Positions 17,959 to 26,952 of a stretch of 33,433 nucleotides of DNA are shown one piece after another. A program made the translations under genes and the position numbers. Under the pieces are notes generated by a model that was not told where the DNA came from, did no database searches, and was given only the letters and a program-made list of their open reading frames with translations. This DNA comes from Nanobdellota archaeon (GTDB lineage: Archaea > Nanobdellota > Nanobdellia > Parvarchaeales > Parvarchaeaceae), in the NCBI GenBank assembly GCA_021798355.1, contig JAJZMG010000043.1:1-33433 (forward strand), in the 5' to 3' direction. Each line of letters begins with the position of its first letter. The first letter of the stretch is position 1.

Positions 17959-19212
17959 ATGTCAGTTTTAAGCGTACTATTAGCAAATGGCGATAATTTA
18001 CTTTTAACTATTATAATACTGATATTATTTGGCCTTTTCGTTGTAATAAAAAGGAAGAGATTTGAGGTAGAAGGGAAGGTAGTGTTTCTTTACAAAACAA
18101 AAATAGGGCTCAAGGTTATGAAGAAACTGGCAAAATTTAAAAGACTAATAAACATTTATTCAACCATAGGGGTGTTTGTTGCATTGGCAGGCATTGTGTT
18201 TGTTCTATACCTTTTTATTCCTTACCTTTATCTCATGATAACTAGCCCTGCAACAACTTTTCCGGCTGTAGCACCGTTGTTCCCTGTTTCTGTTTCTCTG
18301 CATGGAATACCTGTACTTATAGGCGTCCCTATACTTTACATACTAATAGCTATAATTCTGCTTGCAGCTTTGCATGAAGCTTCTCATGGTGTAGTCGCCC
18401 TTTCAAAAAATATAAACATAAAGTCCACAGGCTTTGGCTTTTTATTTGGTGTTCTTCCTCTAGCTTTCGTAGAGCCTGATGAAAAGAAGGTTATAAAGGC
18501 AAAAAGACTGGACAGGCTAAGGATCTTTTCTGCAGGGGCGTTTACAAACGTTGTTTTAGGTTTTATATTTTTAGGTGCTTATCTTGCACTTTCGCATTTT
18601 ATAGTATCTGCAAACCTAATCTCATACTCCCCGTATTACCTTGACGTTTCAACAGTAGTCAATAGCAGCCCTGCCAGCCTTGTGGCGCTGCCAATAAACT
18701 CAACCGTTTCTGAGATAAACGGGCATAAATTCTATTCAGAGCAGCAAGCGCTTTCTGACCTTAATGTAAAGCCAGGCCAGTACGTTAATTTTACCCTAAC
18801 TAATGGAAAAGTTTATTCTATGAAAACTTCTTATAATTCATCAATAAACAATACTTATCATAGCTACATCGGGGTGGGAGGATTTTTCTCTCTGGCAAAA
18901 CCTCCCTCTTTTATAATAGAACCAATCTCAATTACAGCCTTTCCCACTAATTCTCTTCCATCTCAATCGCTTTACTGGGTGGACGGCCTGTTTCTTTGGC
19001 TTTGGGTTATTTCTTTTAGCCTTGCAATAGTTAACATACTCCCCCTGTCTTATCTTGTGGATGGTGGTAAGATATTCTTTGATGCTTTGGGTTATGTAGT
19101 TAAAAACGAAAAGAAGGCCCTCGCAATTCTCAATACGGTCGCTTTTCTTTTTATTCTTCTATTAATCCTTTTAAGTCCTATAGGCTCAATAATATTTTCA
19201 GCTTTGAAGTGA
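17959..19212 (+). CDS. Site-2-protease-type M50 intramembrane metalloprotease with PDZ-like insert
   Basis: 417 aa; LHEASHGVVAL (HExxH), PLSYLVDGGKIF (DG motif), multiple TM segments, PDZ-like middle region. Confidence 0.92.
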   Translation: MSVLSVLLANGDNLLLTIIILILFGLFVVIKRKRFEVEGKVVFLYKTKIGLKVMKKLAKFKRLINIYSTIGVFVALAGIVFVLYLFIPYLYLMITSPATTFPAVAPLFPVSVSLHGIPVLIGVPILYILIAIILLAALHEASHGVVALSKNINIKSTGFGFLFGVLPLAFVEPDEKKVIKAKRLDRLRIFSAGAFTNVVLGFIFLGAYLALSHFIVSANLISYSPYYLDVSTVVNSSPASLVALPINSTVSEINGHKFYSEQQALSDLNVKPGQYVNFTLTNGKVYSMKTSYNSSINNTYHSYIGVGGFFSLAKPPSFIIEPISITAFPTNSLPSQSLYWVDGLFLWLWVISFSLAIVNILPLSYLVDGGKIFFDALGYVVKNEKKALAILNTVAFLFILLLILLSPIGSIIFSALK

Positions 19213-19265
19213 GATTTTATCTTAAAACAGAAAAGGTTAAATCTTCAATTTACTGTATATACTAA

Positions 19266-19901
19266 ATGGCTACAAAAAAAGTAAAGAATAAAGTAAATAA
19301 AGCTAAGATTAACAAAAAGAATAAAAAAGCAAAACTTGCAGTAAAGAGGGAAAAGAAGGTAATAATTGATACAAATAAACTTCTTAGGCTAGAGGAGGCA
19401 AGAAAATACGTTATAGATATAGCGGGAGAGAAAGGATTGGAAGTGTTTGAATTTCTCATCGCAAAAGGAGAAATGGAAGAGAACCTTCTGGCAAAAAAAC
19501 TAAAGTTTGAAAAAGCTAATGCAATAAGGAAATTCTTGTATAGACTTTATAATAAAAATCTTGTATCTTACAGAAAGATAAGAAAAAATAACAAAGCTTG
19601 GTATACGTATTTTTGGGGCGCCAATCCGGAAAAGCTTGTTTTCATAATAAGGGAGATGTATGAGGAGGAGATAAAGCAGACCAAAAAGTCTATGGAGCTG
19701 AATAAGGCAGAAGACTTCTACGTATGTGATATATGCAATCGCCGATACGATGTAAATGAGGGCCTGCAAAATGACTTTCGTTGTAAGAATGACGGGGGAG
19801 TTCTAACCCATCTAGAGTCCAGCAAAATTTTGGAAGATAAACAAAGCAGAATAGACTTTCTTGATAAGAAGCTAAACGCATTAAAGCAGTTAGTTAAATA
19901 A
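19266..19901 (+). CDS. tfe: Transcription factor E alpha (TFE)
   Basis: 211 aa; winged-helix segment GEMEENLLAKKLKFEKANAIRKFLYRLYNKNLVSYRKIRKNNKAWYTYFWGAN and zinc ribbon FYVCDICNRRYDVNEGLQNDFRCKNDGGVL; lysine-rich N-terminal tail. Confidence 0.9.
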   Translation: MATKKVKNKVNKAKINKKNKKAKLAVKREKKVIIDTNKLLRLEEARKYVIDIAGEKGLEVFEFLIAKGEMEENLLAKKLKFEKANAIRKFLYRLYNKNLVSYRKIRKNNKAWYTYFWGANPEKLVFIIREMYEEEIKQTKKSMELNKAEDFYVCDICNRRYDVNEGLQNDFRCKNDGGVLTHLESSKILEDKQSRIDFLDKKLNALKQLVK

Positions 19902-19903
19902 AC

Positions 19904-20194
19904 TTATTTTATGTTTTGCAATGCACAGTTGTAATTTAAATTTATTTCATTTGTGTTAGTGCATATCGTTGAAGTGCTAGGGTTTATGGCTGCACATGAA
20001 TAGCCGAAACTTACGTTTTCTTTTATGCAAGTATTGCTTGTTAATGTAGAGTTAGTTATTAAATGGTGGCACTCAAGCTCACAAATACCTATTGCAATCT
20101 GCCTGTGATTTTCGTAGGGGTTTGTATAAAATATAGCCGCTACTACTACCAATACCAGAATAATTATCAGCACAGCATAATAACCTTTATCCAT
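19904..20194 (-). CDS. Small TM-anchored, cysteine-rich exported protein
   Basis: 96 aa; N-terminal TM, then six Cys (GICELECHH...NTCIKE...YSCAAI...STICTN...YNCAL). Confidence 0.55.
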   Translation of the reverse strand: MDKGYYAVLIIILVLVVVAAIFYTNPYENHRQIAIGICELECHHLITNSTLTSNTCIKENVSFGYSCAAINPSTSTICTNTNEINLNYNCALQNIK

Positions 20195-20266
20195 ATGTTT
20201 TTAATAATATTCTATGTATAACTTTATATAAAAAGCGTTTAAAACTTAAAAAAGGTTAATAATTAC

Positions 20267-20671
20267 ATGGCAAAAAGAGTATCGGCATTGGTTATAAAAG
20301 GAAATAAAGTATTAATGGTAAAACTCAAGGAGCAGGATAAATACATGCCAAGGGCTACGTGGGTCTTCCCCTTTCTTGAATTGGATGAAGAGAAAAGCCC
20401 TAGGAGAGAAATACTTTCACTTATACAGAAGTTTAACATATCTATAACTCTTACTGGCAAAGTATTTAGATATTATCCTAGTGAGAATCCAAAGCTTCTT
20501 TATTTTCTTTATGTTATGGAACATGTAAACGGTGAGCCGGAAGTTTTGTCTTTTTTTCAAAGCTATAAATGGGTTCCTATAACCGACATAACCGCTTATT
20601 CAACATCCTTTATGGACAACAATGTTTCGAGGTTTTTGGAAGAAAAAGCGAAAGAATACAATCAGAACTAA
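20267..20671 (+). CDS. Nudix-fold-like protein with degenerate Nudix box
   Basis: 134 aa; VSALVIKGNKVLMVK...WVFPFLELDEEKSPRREILSLIQKFNI...YKWVPITDI; Nudix layout but box residues altered. Confidence 0.6.
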   Translation: MAKRVSALVIKGNKVLMVKLKEQDKYMPRATWVFPFLELDEEKSPRREILSLIQKFNISITLTGKVFRYYPSENPKLLYFLYVMEHVNGEPEVLSFFQSYKWVPITDITAYSTSFMDNNVSRFLEEKAKEYNQN

Positions 20672-21381
20672 ACATACATATTCTGTTCTTCTTTGTCCTT
20701 CGGCGCTTGACTTACACGTTTCAGCAGGCTGTTTATCTGGTCTAAGGTCTTTTTATACTCCGAAATAAGCTCAGATGTGTCTACCTGTATATTCACCAAA
20801 CTTTCTAATACAGAAATAAGAGAAGCGGCTGCTATTCCGTCGGGTATTTCAGCATGGGTTTCAGCCATTAGAACTATAAATGGTATCTTCATTTTTCTGG
20901 CCTTATGTGCAAAATAAGAATTAAATCCCATCATAGCTCCTTCAGGCAGTCTCTTACAGTTTTTTATTTCCTTTTCATTATAAGTGCTTGCGAAATAAAC
21001 CTCGCTTTTGTCTTTAGCTTCATCTACTGAAAGTCCGTCCAAAGCAATTATTCCATCTGCTTTTTTATCTTTGTAAATTTGTATTACCTTTTCTGATAGT
21101 TCATTGACCGCCTTTAATGGCAGAGGTATTTGCGAGGTTATTACAGTAAAGCCTTTTCCTTCTAATATTCTTATTGGAGATAGAAGGTTCCCGTCCTTAA
21201 CTACTGCAAATTGTGATATCTCTTCAATGTCTATCCCGCCAATATCCTTCACGATACCTTTTTCTTCAAGAAATTTTACTGTCAGTATTGATATATAGCC
21301 GGCAGTTTGAAAAGCAGTTATTATTTTGTTTTTTTCTACCATAGCTATTATTACACTTATTACTTTAAATAATTGCTTCAA
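20668..21381 (-). CDS. PAC2 family (proteasome assembly chaperone-like) protein; likely start at internal Met (21342)
   Basis: IITAFQTAGYISILTVKFLEEKG...DGIIALDGLSV...GFNSYFAHKARKMKIPFIVLMAETHAEIPDGIAAASLISVL. Confidence 0.87.
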   Translation of the reverse strand: MKQLFKVISVIIAMVEKNKIITAFQTAGYISILTVKFLEEKGIVKDIGGIDIEEISQFAVVKDGNLLSPIRILEGKGFTVITSQIPLPLKAVNELSEKVIQIYKDKKADGIIALDGLSVDEAKDKSEVYFASTYNEKEIKNCKRLPEGAMMGFNSYFAHKARKMKIPFIVLMAETHAEIPDGIAAASLISVLESLVNIQVDTSELISEYKKTLDQINSLLKRVSQAPKDKEEQNMYV

Positions 21382-21384
21382 CTA

Positions 21385-22209
21385 TTACAGGCCTATTACG
21401 GATAAGATGGGTATATACCCGATATAAATAAGCACCGTCATCACAACAGGAAGTACAAAGAATATCGCCCAGTAAACTTTGTTCCATCTCCATACTTTAT
21501 ATCCGTCTAATCCTATAAACGATGCGGAACCAAGCGGCAGCATGTTGAAAGCTGCAAGATAAAAACTTATGAATGTGCCTAAGCCAGTTACTATATACCC
21601 GAAAACTGTAAGCAAGTTTGTCGTATTTGGTCCTGTAAATGCATAAATTACTAAAAATAATGACATAAATATAAATCCAAATACTATATCAATTAATGGG
21701 CCAGCAAGTGATATCTTTCCGTATCTTTCAGTAAATCCCTTTGGGTCTGTATAAGGTTCACTTGGGTTGGGTTCGAATATGGTTGCACCCGGCAGTGCGA
21801 ATACAAACCCTACAAGCAGTGCCATTACTACCGCAAGTATCAAGAAGAACGGGAACATTCTAAACTGTGCTTCATAGCCGTAACTCTGTGCAACAAACTT
21901 ATGCATCAATTCATGCATTATGAATGCCGCTCCAAGTACTATAAAAGAAGCAATAAAAAAGAGTAAGAAGGCCTTTCCGTCTATAGGATAAAGTACAACT
22001 GCAAACGCAAAACTTAAAGCTATCCAAGCTATCATTATATCTTCAATTTCTTTTAATGAGAACCTTGATGCAAAATTCTTAAACCTTTTTTGTTTGTTTT
22101 GTGTGTACCCAAAATTTGATTTGAAGGGTATGAACTCCCAAGCTTTTTTCTTTCTATATATCCTAACTGATGGATTGCCTCTTTTTATTATCTTTACTTC
22201 TTTTTGCAT
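21385..22209 (-). CDS. M50-family membrane metalloprotease
   Basis: 274 aa; AAFIMHELMHKFVAQSYGYEAQFRMFP (HExxH), ISLAGPLIDIVFG, FIGLDGYKVWRWNK. Confidence 0.87.
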   Translation of the reverse strand: MQKEVKIIKRGNPSVRIYRKKKAWEFIPFKSNFGYTQNKQKRFKNFASRFSLKEIEDIMIAWIALSFAFAVVLYPIDGKAFLLFFIASFIVLGAAFIMHELMHKFVAQSYGYEAQFRMFPFFLILAVVMALLVGFVFALPGATIFEPNPSEPYTDPKGFTERYGKISLAGPLIDIVFGFIFMSLFLVIYAFTGPNTTNLLTVFGYIVTGLGTFISFYLAAFNMLPLGSASFIGLDGYKVWRWNKVYWAIFFVLPVVMTVLIYIGYIPILSVIGL

Positions 22210-22988
22210 ATCCCTATCCTTAACATTTCATCATATATATCCTCTAGCTCCTTTATCTCCAGGTAGAACACTTTTTGCTTCAATGTCTCTTTTTCCTTAA
22301 ATTCTTGTAATTTTACTCTTAATTCTTCTTTAGATATTACATTTAGTTTCTTCCTGCTGTCCATAAGCGCAGAATACAAGTTTTTCTTTTTATGTTGGAA
22401 AAGAAGCCTTGCAAAAGCTAGGAAATTTTCATTTATCTCGATGTTTTTTGGCTTTATCTTAAGTATTATTGATTCAACTGCAGGTCTGGGCCTGAATGCG
22501 TTTTTGCTTACCCTAGAAACTAGCTTTATATCACAAGTATATTGTGTGAATACAGAAATCATAGAATAATCTCGTATTCCTGGAAATGCAAGCATTCTCT
22601 CTCCGAATTCCAGCTGATACATTAAAACTGCTAATGCATCTTTTTTATTGTTTAAAAAGTATATTATTTTTTCAGTTATTGGAGAGGATATTGCATAAGG
22701 CAAATTTGATATAATTTTGTTTGCATTAACTGGGAACTCTTCCGTAAGAGCGTCTCCGTTTATAAATTCTATGTTTTTTATATCTTCAAGCATAGTCCTA
22801 GAAGAATCGAATAAATTCGTATCCAGTTCTATGGCATAAACCTTTTTTACATATTGAGCTATTCGTTTTGTAAGTCTTCCGTCTCCGCTGCCTATCTCAA
22901 TAACTGTATCGTCCTTTGTAAGTTCCGAAGCATTTATTATCTTTTCAAATGTTTTTTCGTCTTTGAGGAATACTTTTGTATTATTCAT
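22194..22988 (-). CDS. ksgA: rRNA small-subunit adenine dimethyltransferase (KsgA/Dim1)
   Basis: 264 aa; VIEIGSGDGRLTKRIAQ, NKIISNLPYAISSPITEKII, FRPRPAVESIILKIKPK. Confidence 0.95.
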   Translation of the reverse strand: MNNTKVFLKDEKTFEKIINASELTKDDTVIEIGSGDGRLTKRIAQYVKKVYAIELDTNLFDSSRTMLEDIKNIEFINGDALTEEFPVNANKIISNLPYAISSPITEKIIYFLNNKKDALAVLMYQLEFGERMLAFPGIRDYSMISVFTQYTCDIKLVSRVSKNAFRPRPAVESIILKIKPKNIEINENFLAFARLLFQHKKKNLYSALMDSRKKLNVISKEELRVKLQEFKEKETLKQKVFYLEIKELEDIYDEMLRIGICKKK

Positions 22989-24124
22989 ATGATTATTTTT
23001 AGAACCTGTCCGTTTTTAACAGGAGAGTCGTTTTTTACCTTTAACCCTGTTTTGCAATCTATAGCGCCTTTGTAGTTTTTAGCTATGTCAGTGTGTATCC
23101 TTGCCGCTACGTCTTTGGGAGTTGCGTCATTTTCTACTAGATATGCATCGGGAAGAATCCTGGCGAATCCATCAGTCAGTTTCTTATCATCTTCCACAGG
23201 AAAAACTACTTTGTACCCCTTTAATTCGAACACGAGATGGTTTAAAGCTTCAATTACTCCCGTACTGCCGTATTTTTTTACTATTTTATCTATTATGTCT
23301 ATGGCTTTTTCCTGATCGCTGCTCAATCCCTTTAACCTTTCAATTTTGCCATCCTTAACGCGTATAAATCCGTTTTTCTCTGCCTCCCGTATTGTAAGTT
23401 CGGCAGCCGCAGAGCAGGCCATAAACTCATAATCAAAACTTTCTCTTAGTTTTTTAATTTTCTCCTCCAAGTCCTCAATCGAATCCATCTTGTTACATAG
23501 AATAAGTATTGGTTTGTCTTTTTTCATCATCAAAGAAGCCATCTTCAAAGCAGTTTCATCGTTTATTTCCTTTATATTGAGCTCTTTTACGACTTCTTTT
23601 ACCGTCGAGTACTTTATGTTTATCCCAGATACATTTTTGAATATTATGTCTGCGATGTCTTCCTTTCCGACATATCTTGACCTTGATATTATCGAAGCTA
23701 TCCATTTTTTTATCTCATTGTCAACCATCTCTATATCAATAGCGGGATCAAAATCTTTGGTTTTATTGCCGCTGCTGTCGGTATTACCGGATATGTCTAT
23801 CACTTCTATTATTGCATCGGCTTCCATTATATCACTTAGAAACTTATTACCAAGGCCTTTTCCTTCGCTTGCACCTTCAACGAGACCCGCAACGTCTATT
23901 ATACTAACAGGTACAAACCTTGTGCCGTTAACGCACGGCGAGTTGTGCGGATTGCATTTTACATTGAAATGTTTTTCCGGGCATTCAGTTGTAACGTACC
24001 CCACTCCTTTGTTTGGTTCTATAGTTGTAAACGGTCTATCCTCTATGTCTACTTCCTCTAGGGTAAGCGCCTTGAAAAGCGTGCTCTTTCCGACGTTTGT
24101 TCGCCCTATTATACCTATTTTCAT
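22985..24124 (-). CDS. OBG/YchF-like GTPase with TGS domain
   Basis: 379 aa; GRTNVGKSTLFKALT, RPFTTIEPNKGVGYV, IDVAGLVEGASEGKGLGNKFLSDIMEAD, NKMD; TGS-like C-terminus. Confidence 0.93.
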   Translation of the reverse strand: MKIGIIGRTNVGKSTLFKALTLEEVDIEDRPFTTIEPNKGVGYVTTECPEKHFNVKCNPHNSPCVNGTRFVPVSIIDVAGLVEGASEGKGLGNKFLSDIMEADAIIEVIDISGNTDSSGNKTKDFDPAIDIEMVDNEIKKWIASIISRSRYVGKEDIADIIFKNVSGINIKYSTVKEVVKELNIKEINDETALKMASLMMKKDKPILILCNKMDSIEDLEEKIKKLRESFDYEFMACSAAAELTIREAEKNGFIRVKDGKIERLKGLSSDQEKAIDIIDKIVKKYGSTGVIEALNHLVFELKGYKVVFPVEDDKKLTDGFARILPDAYLVENDATPKDVAARIHTDIAKNYKGAIDCKTGLKVKNDSPVKNGQVLKIII

Positions 24125-24474
24125 ATTATAATTATGGCTGTTTCAATTATTAAAGAAGGAATCAAAAATATAATTGTATAACTTAAGGTTCTTTGTAAAT
24201 CTGATTTTTCCGCGTTATACAGCGTGGAGAAGATAAGATTAAAAAGCATAACAGCCGAAGAAATCGTAAAATAATAGCGGGCTTGCGCGTACAACACAAA
24301 TGATATAATTATAACCTCTGCAATTATTAGGGGATAAGAAAATATTTTTTCCGCCATGATTTTTTTTGCCGAATGTTCTATCTCTTCTTCCGTTGACATT
24401 CCTATAAGGTAGCCTATTACAATAGCTGCCGAAATTATTACATTTAATCCAATTTCTTGTAAAATTAAAACCAT
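24121..24474 (-). CDS. Small multi-TM membrane protein
   Basis: 117 aa, hydrophobic helices; ATG-stop overlap with the downstream GTPase gene. Confidence 0.6.
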   Translation of the reverse strand: MVLILQEIGLNVIISAAIVIGYLIGMSTEEEIEHSAKKIMAEKIFSYPLIIAEVIIISFVLYAQARYYFTISSAVMLFNLIFSTLYNAEKSDLQRTLSYTIIFLIPSLIIETAIIII

Positions 24475-24553
24475 ATTTAATTAGTATTGCTAGATTATTA
24501 TTTAAATATGTAAATTTAGTGGATTATAATGCGAGTAAGTATATTTAATTATT

Positions 24554-26101
24554 TTGATGGAACAGCCTGTAAAAAGCGATGAAATAAGCATAGAAGAAGA
24601 GCAGGGGCTGGTTGCTTCAAACAGCGTATACGGATTTCTTCGCTCAAGTTCAAAGTTCTTTGTTTCTTTTCTTATAAGCGTTCTGCTTGTAAGATTTCTG
24701 GGCCCTACAAACTACGGTTATTATACGGTAGTAATTCTTTACTGGGGGTTTGCTTCAACTATTGCGGGCCTAGGAATAAATTCCGTTGTCCAGTACGCCA
24801 TTTCCAAATATCGTGCACAAAATTCCACTTCAAAGTTAATGTGGGCAGTAAAACATTATTTTATCTTAGTAATTGTTTCCTCTCTTATTGCTTCAATCGT
24901 ATTGTTTTCACTATCAGGTGTTATAGCTTCAATCTATCACTCTGCAGAAGTTGGATATCTAATTAGAATACTCGCTTTCGGTCTTGTCTTTTATTCTCTT
25001 TCAAGTAATTTCACCGAGCCGTCATTTATAGGGTTTCAGAAGATGAATAACAGTTTTATAACCGGAGTATTATATGATTTTCTTCGCATAATACAGTTAG
25101 TTGTAATATACCTGGGTTTTGGATTGGTAGGAGCAATAAAATTTTATGATGTACTTTATCTTATAACCGCAACAGTAGGCCTTTTCCTTTTATATCGCTC
25201 TATGAAAGGTTTTCCAAAACCGGCAAAGCCAGAAAAAGGGGAGTTAACTCATTTTTTTGAATACAGAAACTTTTCATATGTGATGGCTGTAATCTCACTT
25301 TCATATGGGCCAGTAATAGCTTTGTTCCTCGGTGCCGTGGCCCCAAATATCTCTTCTGTAAGTTTTTACAGAGTAGGGTTAATAATGGCGGGTATGCTCG
25401 GCTTACCGGCAGTCGCAATCGGCTCAGCTTTCTTTGCATCAATAACCAAATTTTTCGAAAGAAAACAATTTGACGGGTTTTATAAGCTTCAGCGCAGTCT
25501 CATAAAATATTCATTTCTTCTTACTTTCCCCCTTGTCACAGCTTCTATAATCTCCGCCCCAAAATTGATATCTTACCTCTATAAAGCAAGCTTTATCGGT
25601 GCGGAAGCGCCATTTATAATTTTACTTGTGCCAGTACTTATATCTAGTTTGTTCGGCCCAGTTACACAGGTTTTAAGTGCAACTGGAAAGCAGAAATATG
25701 CAATGTATTCAGTAATAACTGGAGCAGTAGTTGGAATAGCTCTTACAGTAATACTAGTTCCGATTTTATATGCGGTAGGCGCGGCATTGGCATACCTAGC
25801 AGTTACATTGTCTACTTTAGCAGTTAATCTAATTCTGGTCTCAAAGTATATCAAAATAGAGTTGCCTTACAAGGAACTTATGAAAGCTACAGTTTCCGTT
25901 ATATTCATGGGTATATTTTTATACCTATTATTAACGTTTGTAAAACGGCTGGCTTACTTACCATTACTTTTGATTGCGGCGTTGGTTTTCTATGTTTTAA
26001 TGCTGTATGTTACTAAGACATTAAGTAATAAAGAATTAAGGTTCATAATAAAGCTCTTTAAAGCGGATAAGTTTGTTAAAATGTTTTATAAAAAGTATTA
26101 A
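24554..26101 (+). CDS. Polysaccharide/oligosaccharide flippase (MOP superfamily, Wzx-like)
   Basis: 515 aa, 12-14 TM pattern; LVRFLGPTNYGYYTVVILYWGFASTIAGLGINSVVQYAISKYRA and GPVTQVLSATGKQKYAMYSVITGAV. Confidence 0.9.
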   Translation: MMEQPVKSDEISIEEEQGLVASNSVYGFLRSSSKFFVSFLISVLLVRFLGPTNYGYYTVVILYWGFASTIAGLGINSVVQYAISKYRAQNSTSKLMWAVKHYFILVIVSSLIASIVLFSLSGVIASIYHSAEVGYLIRILAFGLVFYSLSSNFTEPSFIGFQKMNNSFITGVLYDFLRIIQLVVIYLGFGLVGAIKFYDVLYLITATVGLFLLYRSMKGFPKPAKPEKGELTHFFEYRNFSYVMAVISLSYGPVIALFLGAVAPNISSVSFYRVGLIMAGMLGLPAVAIGSAFFASITKFFERKQFDGFYKLQRSLIKYSFLLTFPLVTASIISAPKLISYLYKASFIGAEAPFIILLVPVLISSLFGPVTQVLSATGKQKYAMYSVITGAVVGIALTVILVPILYAVGAALAYLAVTLSTLAVNLILVSKYIKIELPYKELMKATVSVIFMGIFLYLLLTFVKRLAYLPLLLIAALVFYVLMLYVTKTLSNKELRFIIKLFKADKFVKMFYKKY

Positions 26102-26125
26102 ACTTATTAAAGCGTTTTTACAAGT

Positions 26126-26905
26126 ATGAAACTTAATGTTAAAGCGGTTGACCTTGAATTTGAAGAAAAAGAAAGAAAACTATTCGCAGAGGGTAAGGAG
26201 ATACCCTTCTCCGTGCGTAAAGTTAGCGAAATGAAAGATGTTTTATTCAACAAGGATTTTGTAAATGCCAAAAATAAAAATGACATACTGTACAGAATGT
26301 ACAGGGCCGCAGGCGTAGACAAGAATGCCACTGTTTTTTCCGCACATAGCATAAGATATGATGTCACAGTTATTGAAAATTATGATTTGGGAGGAGAGTT
26401 TACAAAGACGTTGGGTCATTATCATCCTTTTGTTGAAAAAGGTCTTGCATATCCCGAATTATATGAAGTATTAAGTGGAGAAGTCGTATATCTTCTGCAG
26501 AAAAAAAATGACGACGGTAGTTTTGATTTAGAACTTGTTCATGCAAAAGCAGGGGATAAGGTCATGATGCCGCCAAATTATGGTCATTTCTCTATTAATG
26601 TTGGAAAAGATTTATTGATAGAAGCGAATCTGGTTAATTCTACTTTTAGTTCTGACTACAAATCCGTTCAGGCTATGGGAGGCGGGGCTCTTTTCCTGCT
26701 TAAAAATGGAAATATTGTTGTAAATAAAAACTATAAAGAAACTTCACTTAAACATACAGATGCAGAAAAAATACCATTTCTAGACTATTCAAAAAGCATA
26801 TATGACGAATATATATCGCATCCTGATCATTTTATCTTCTTAAACAAACCAGAGTTTTTGCTTTGGAAGCATGATTCCTGGGATATAGAATCGCAAGATT
26901 TTTGA
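26126..26905 (+). CDS. Archaeal cupin-type glucose-6-phosphate isomerase
   Basis: 259 aa; GEFTKTLGHYHP...AYPELYEVLSGEVVYLLQ...MMPPNYGHFSINVG cupin metal motifs. Confidence 0.9.
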   Translation: MKLNVKAVDLEFEEKERKLFAEGKEIPFSVRKVSEMKDVLFNKDFVNAKNKNDILYRMYRAAGVDKNATVFSAHSIRYDVTVIENYDLGGEFTKTLGHYHPFVEKGLAYPELYEVLSGEVVYLLQKKNDDGSFDLELVHAKAGDKVMMPPNYGHFSINVGKDLLIEANLVNSTFSSDYKSVQAMGGGALFLLKNGNIVVNKNYKETSLKHTDAEKIPFLDYSKSIYDEYISHPDHFIFLNKPEFLLWKHDSWDIESQDF

Positions 26906-26952
26906 TTCGAAAGGTTTAATAATAAGTAGTAATTTCTTTATATATTTGAATT

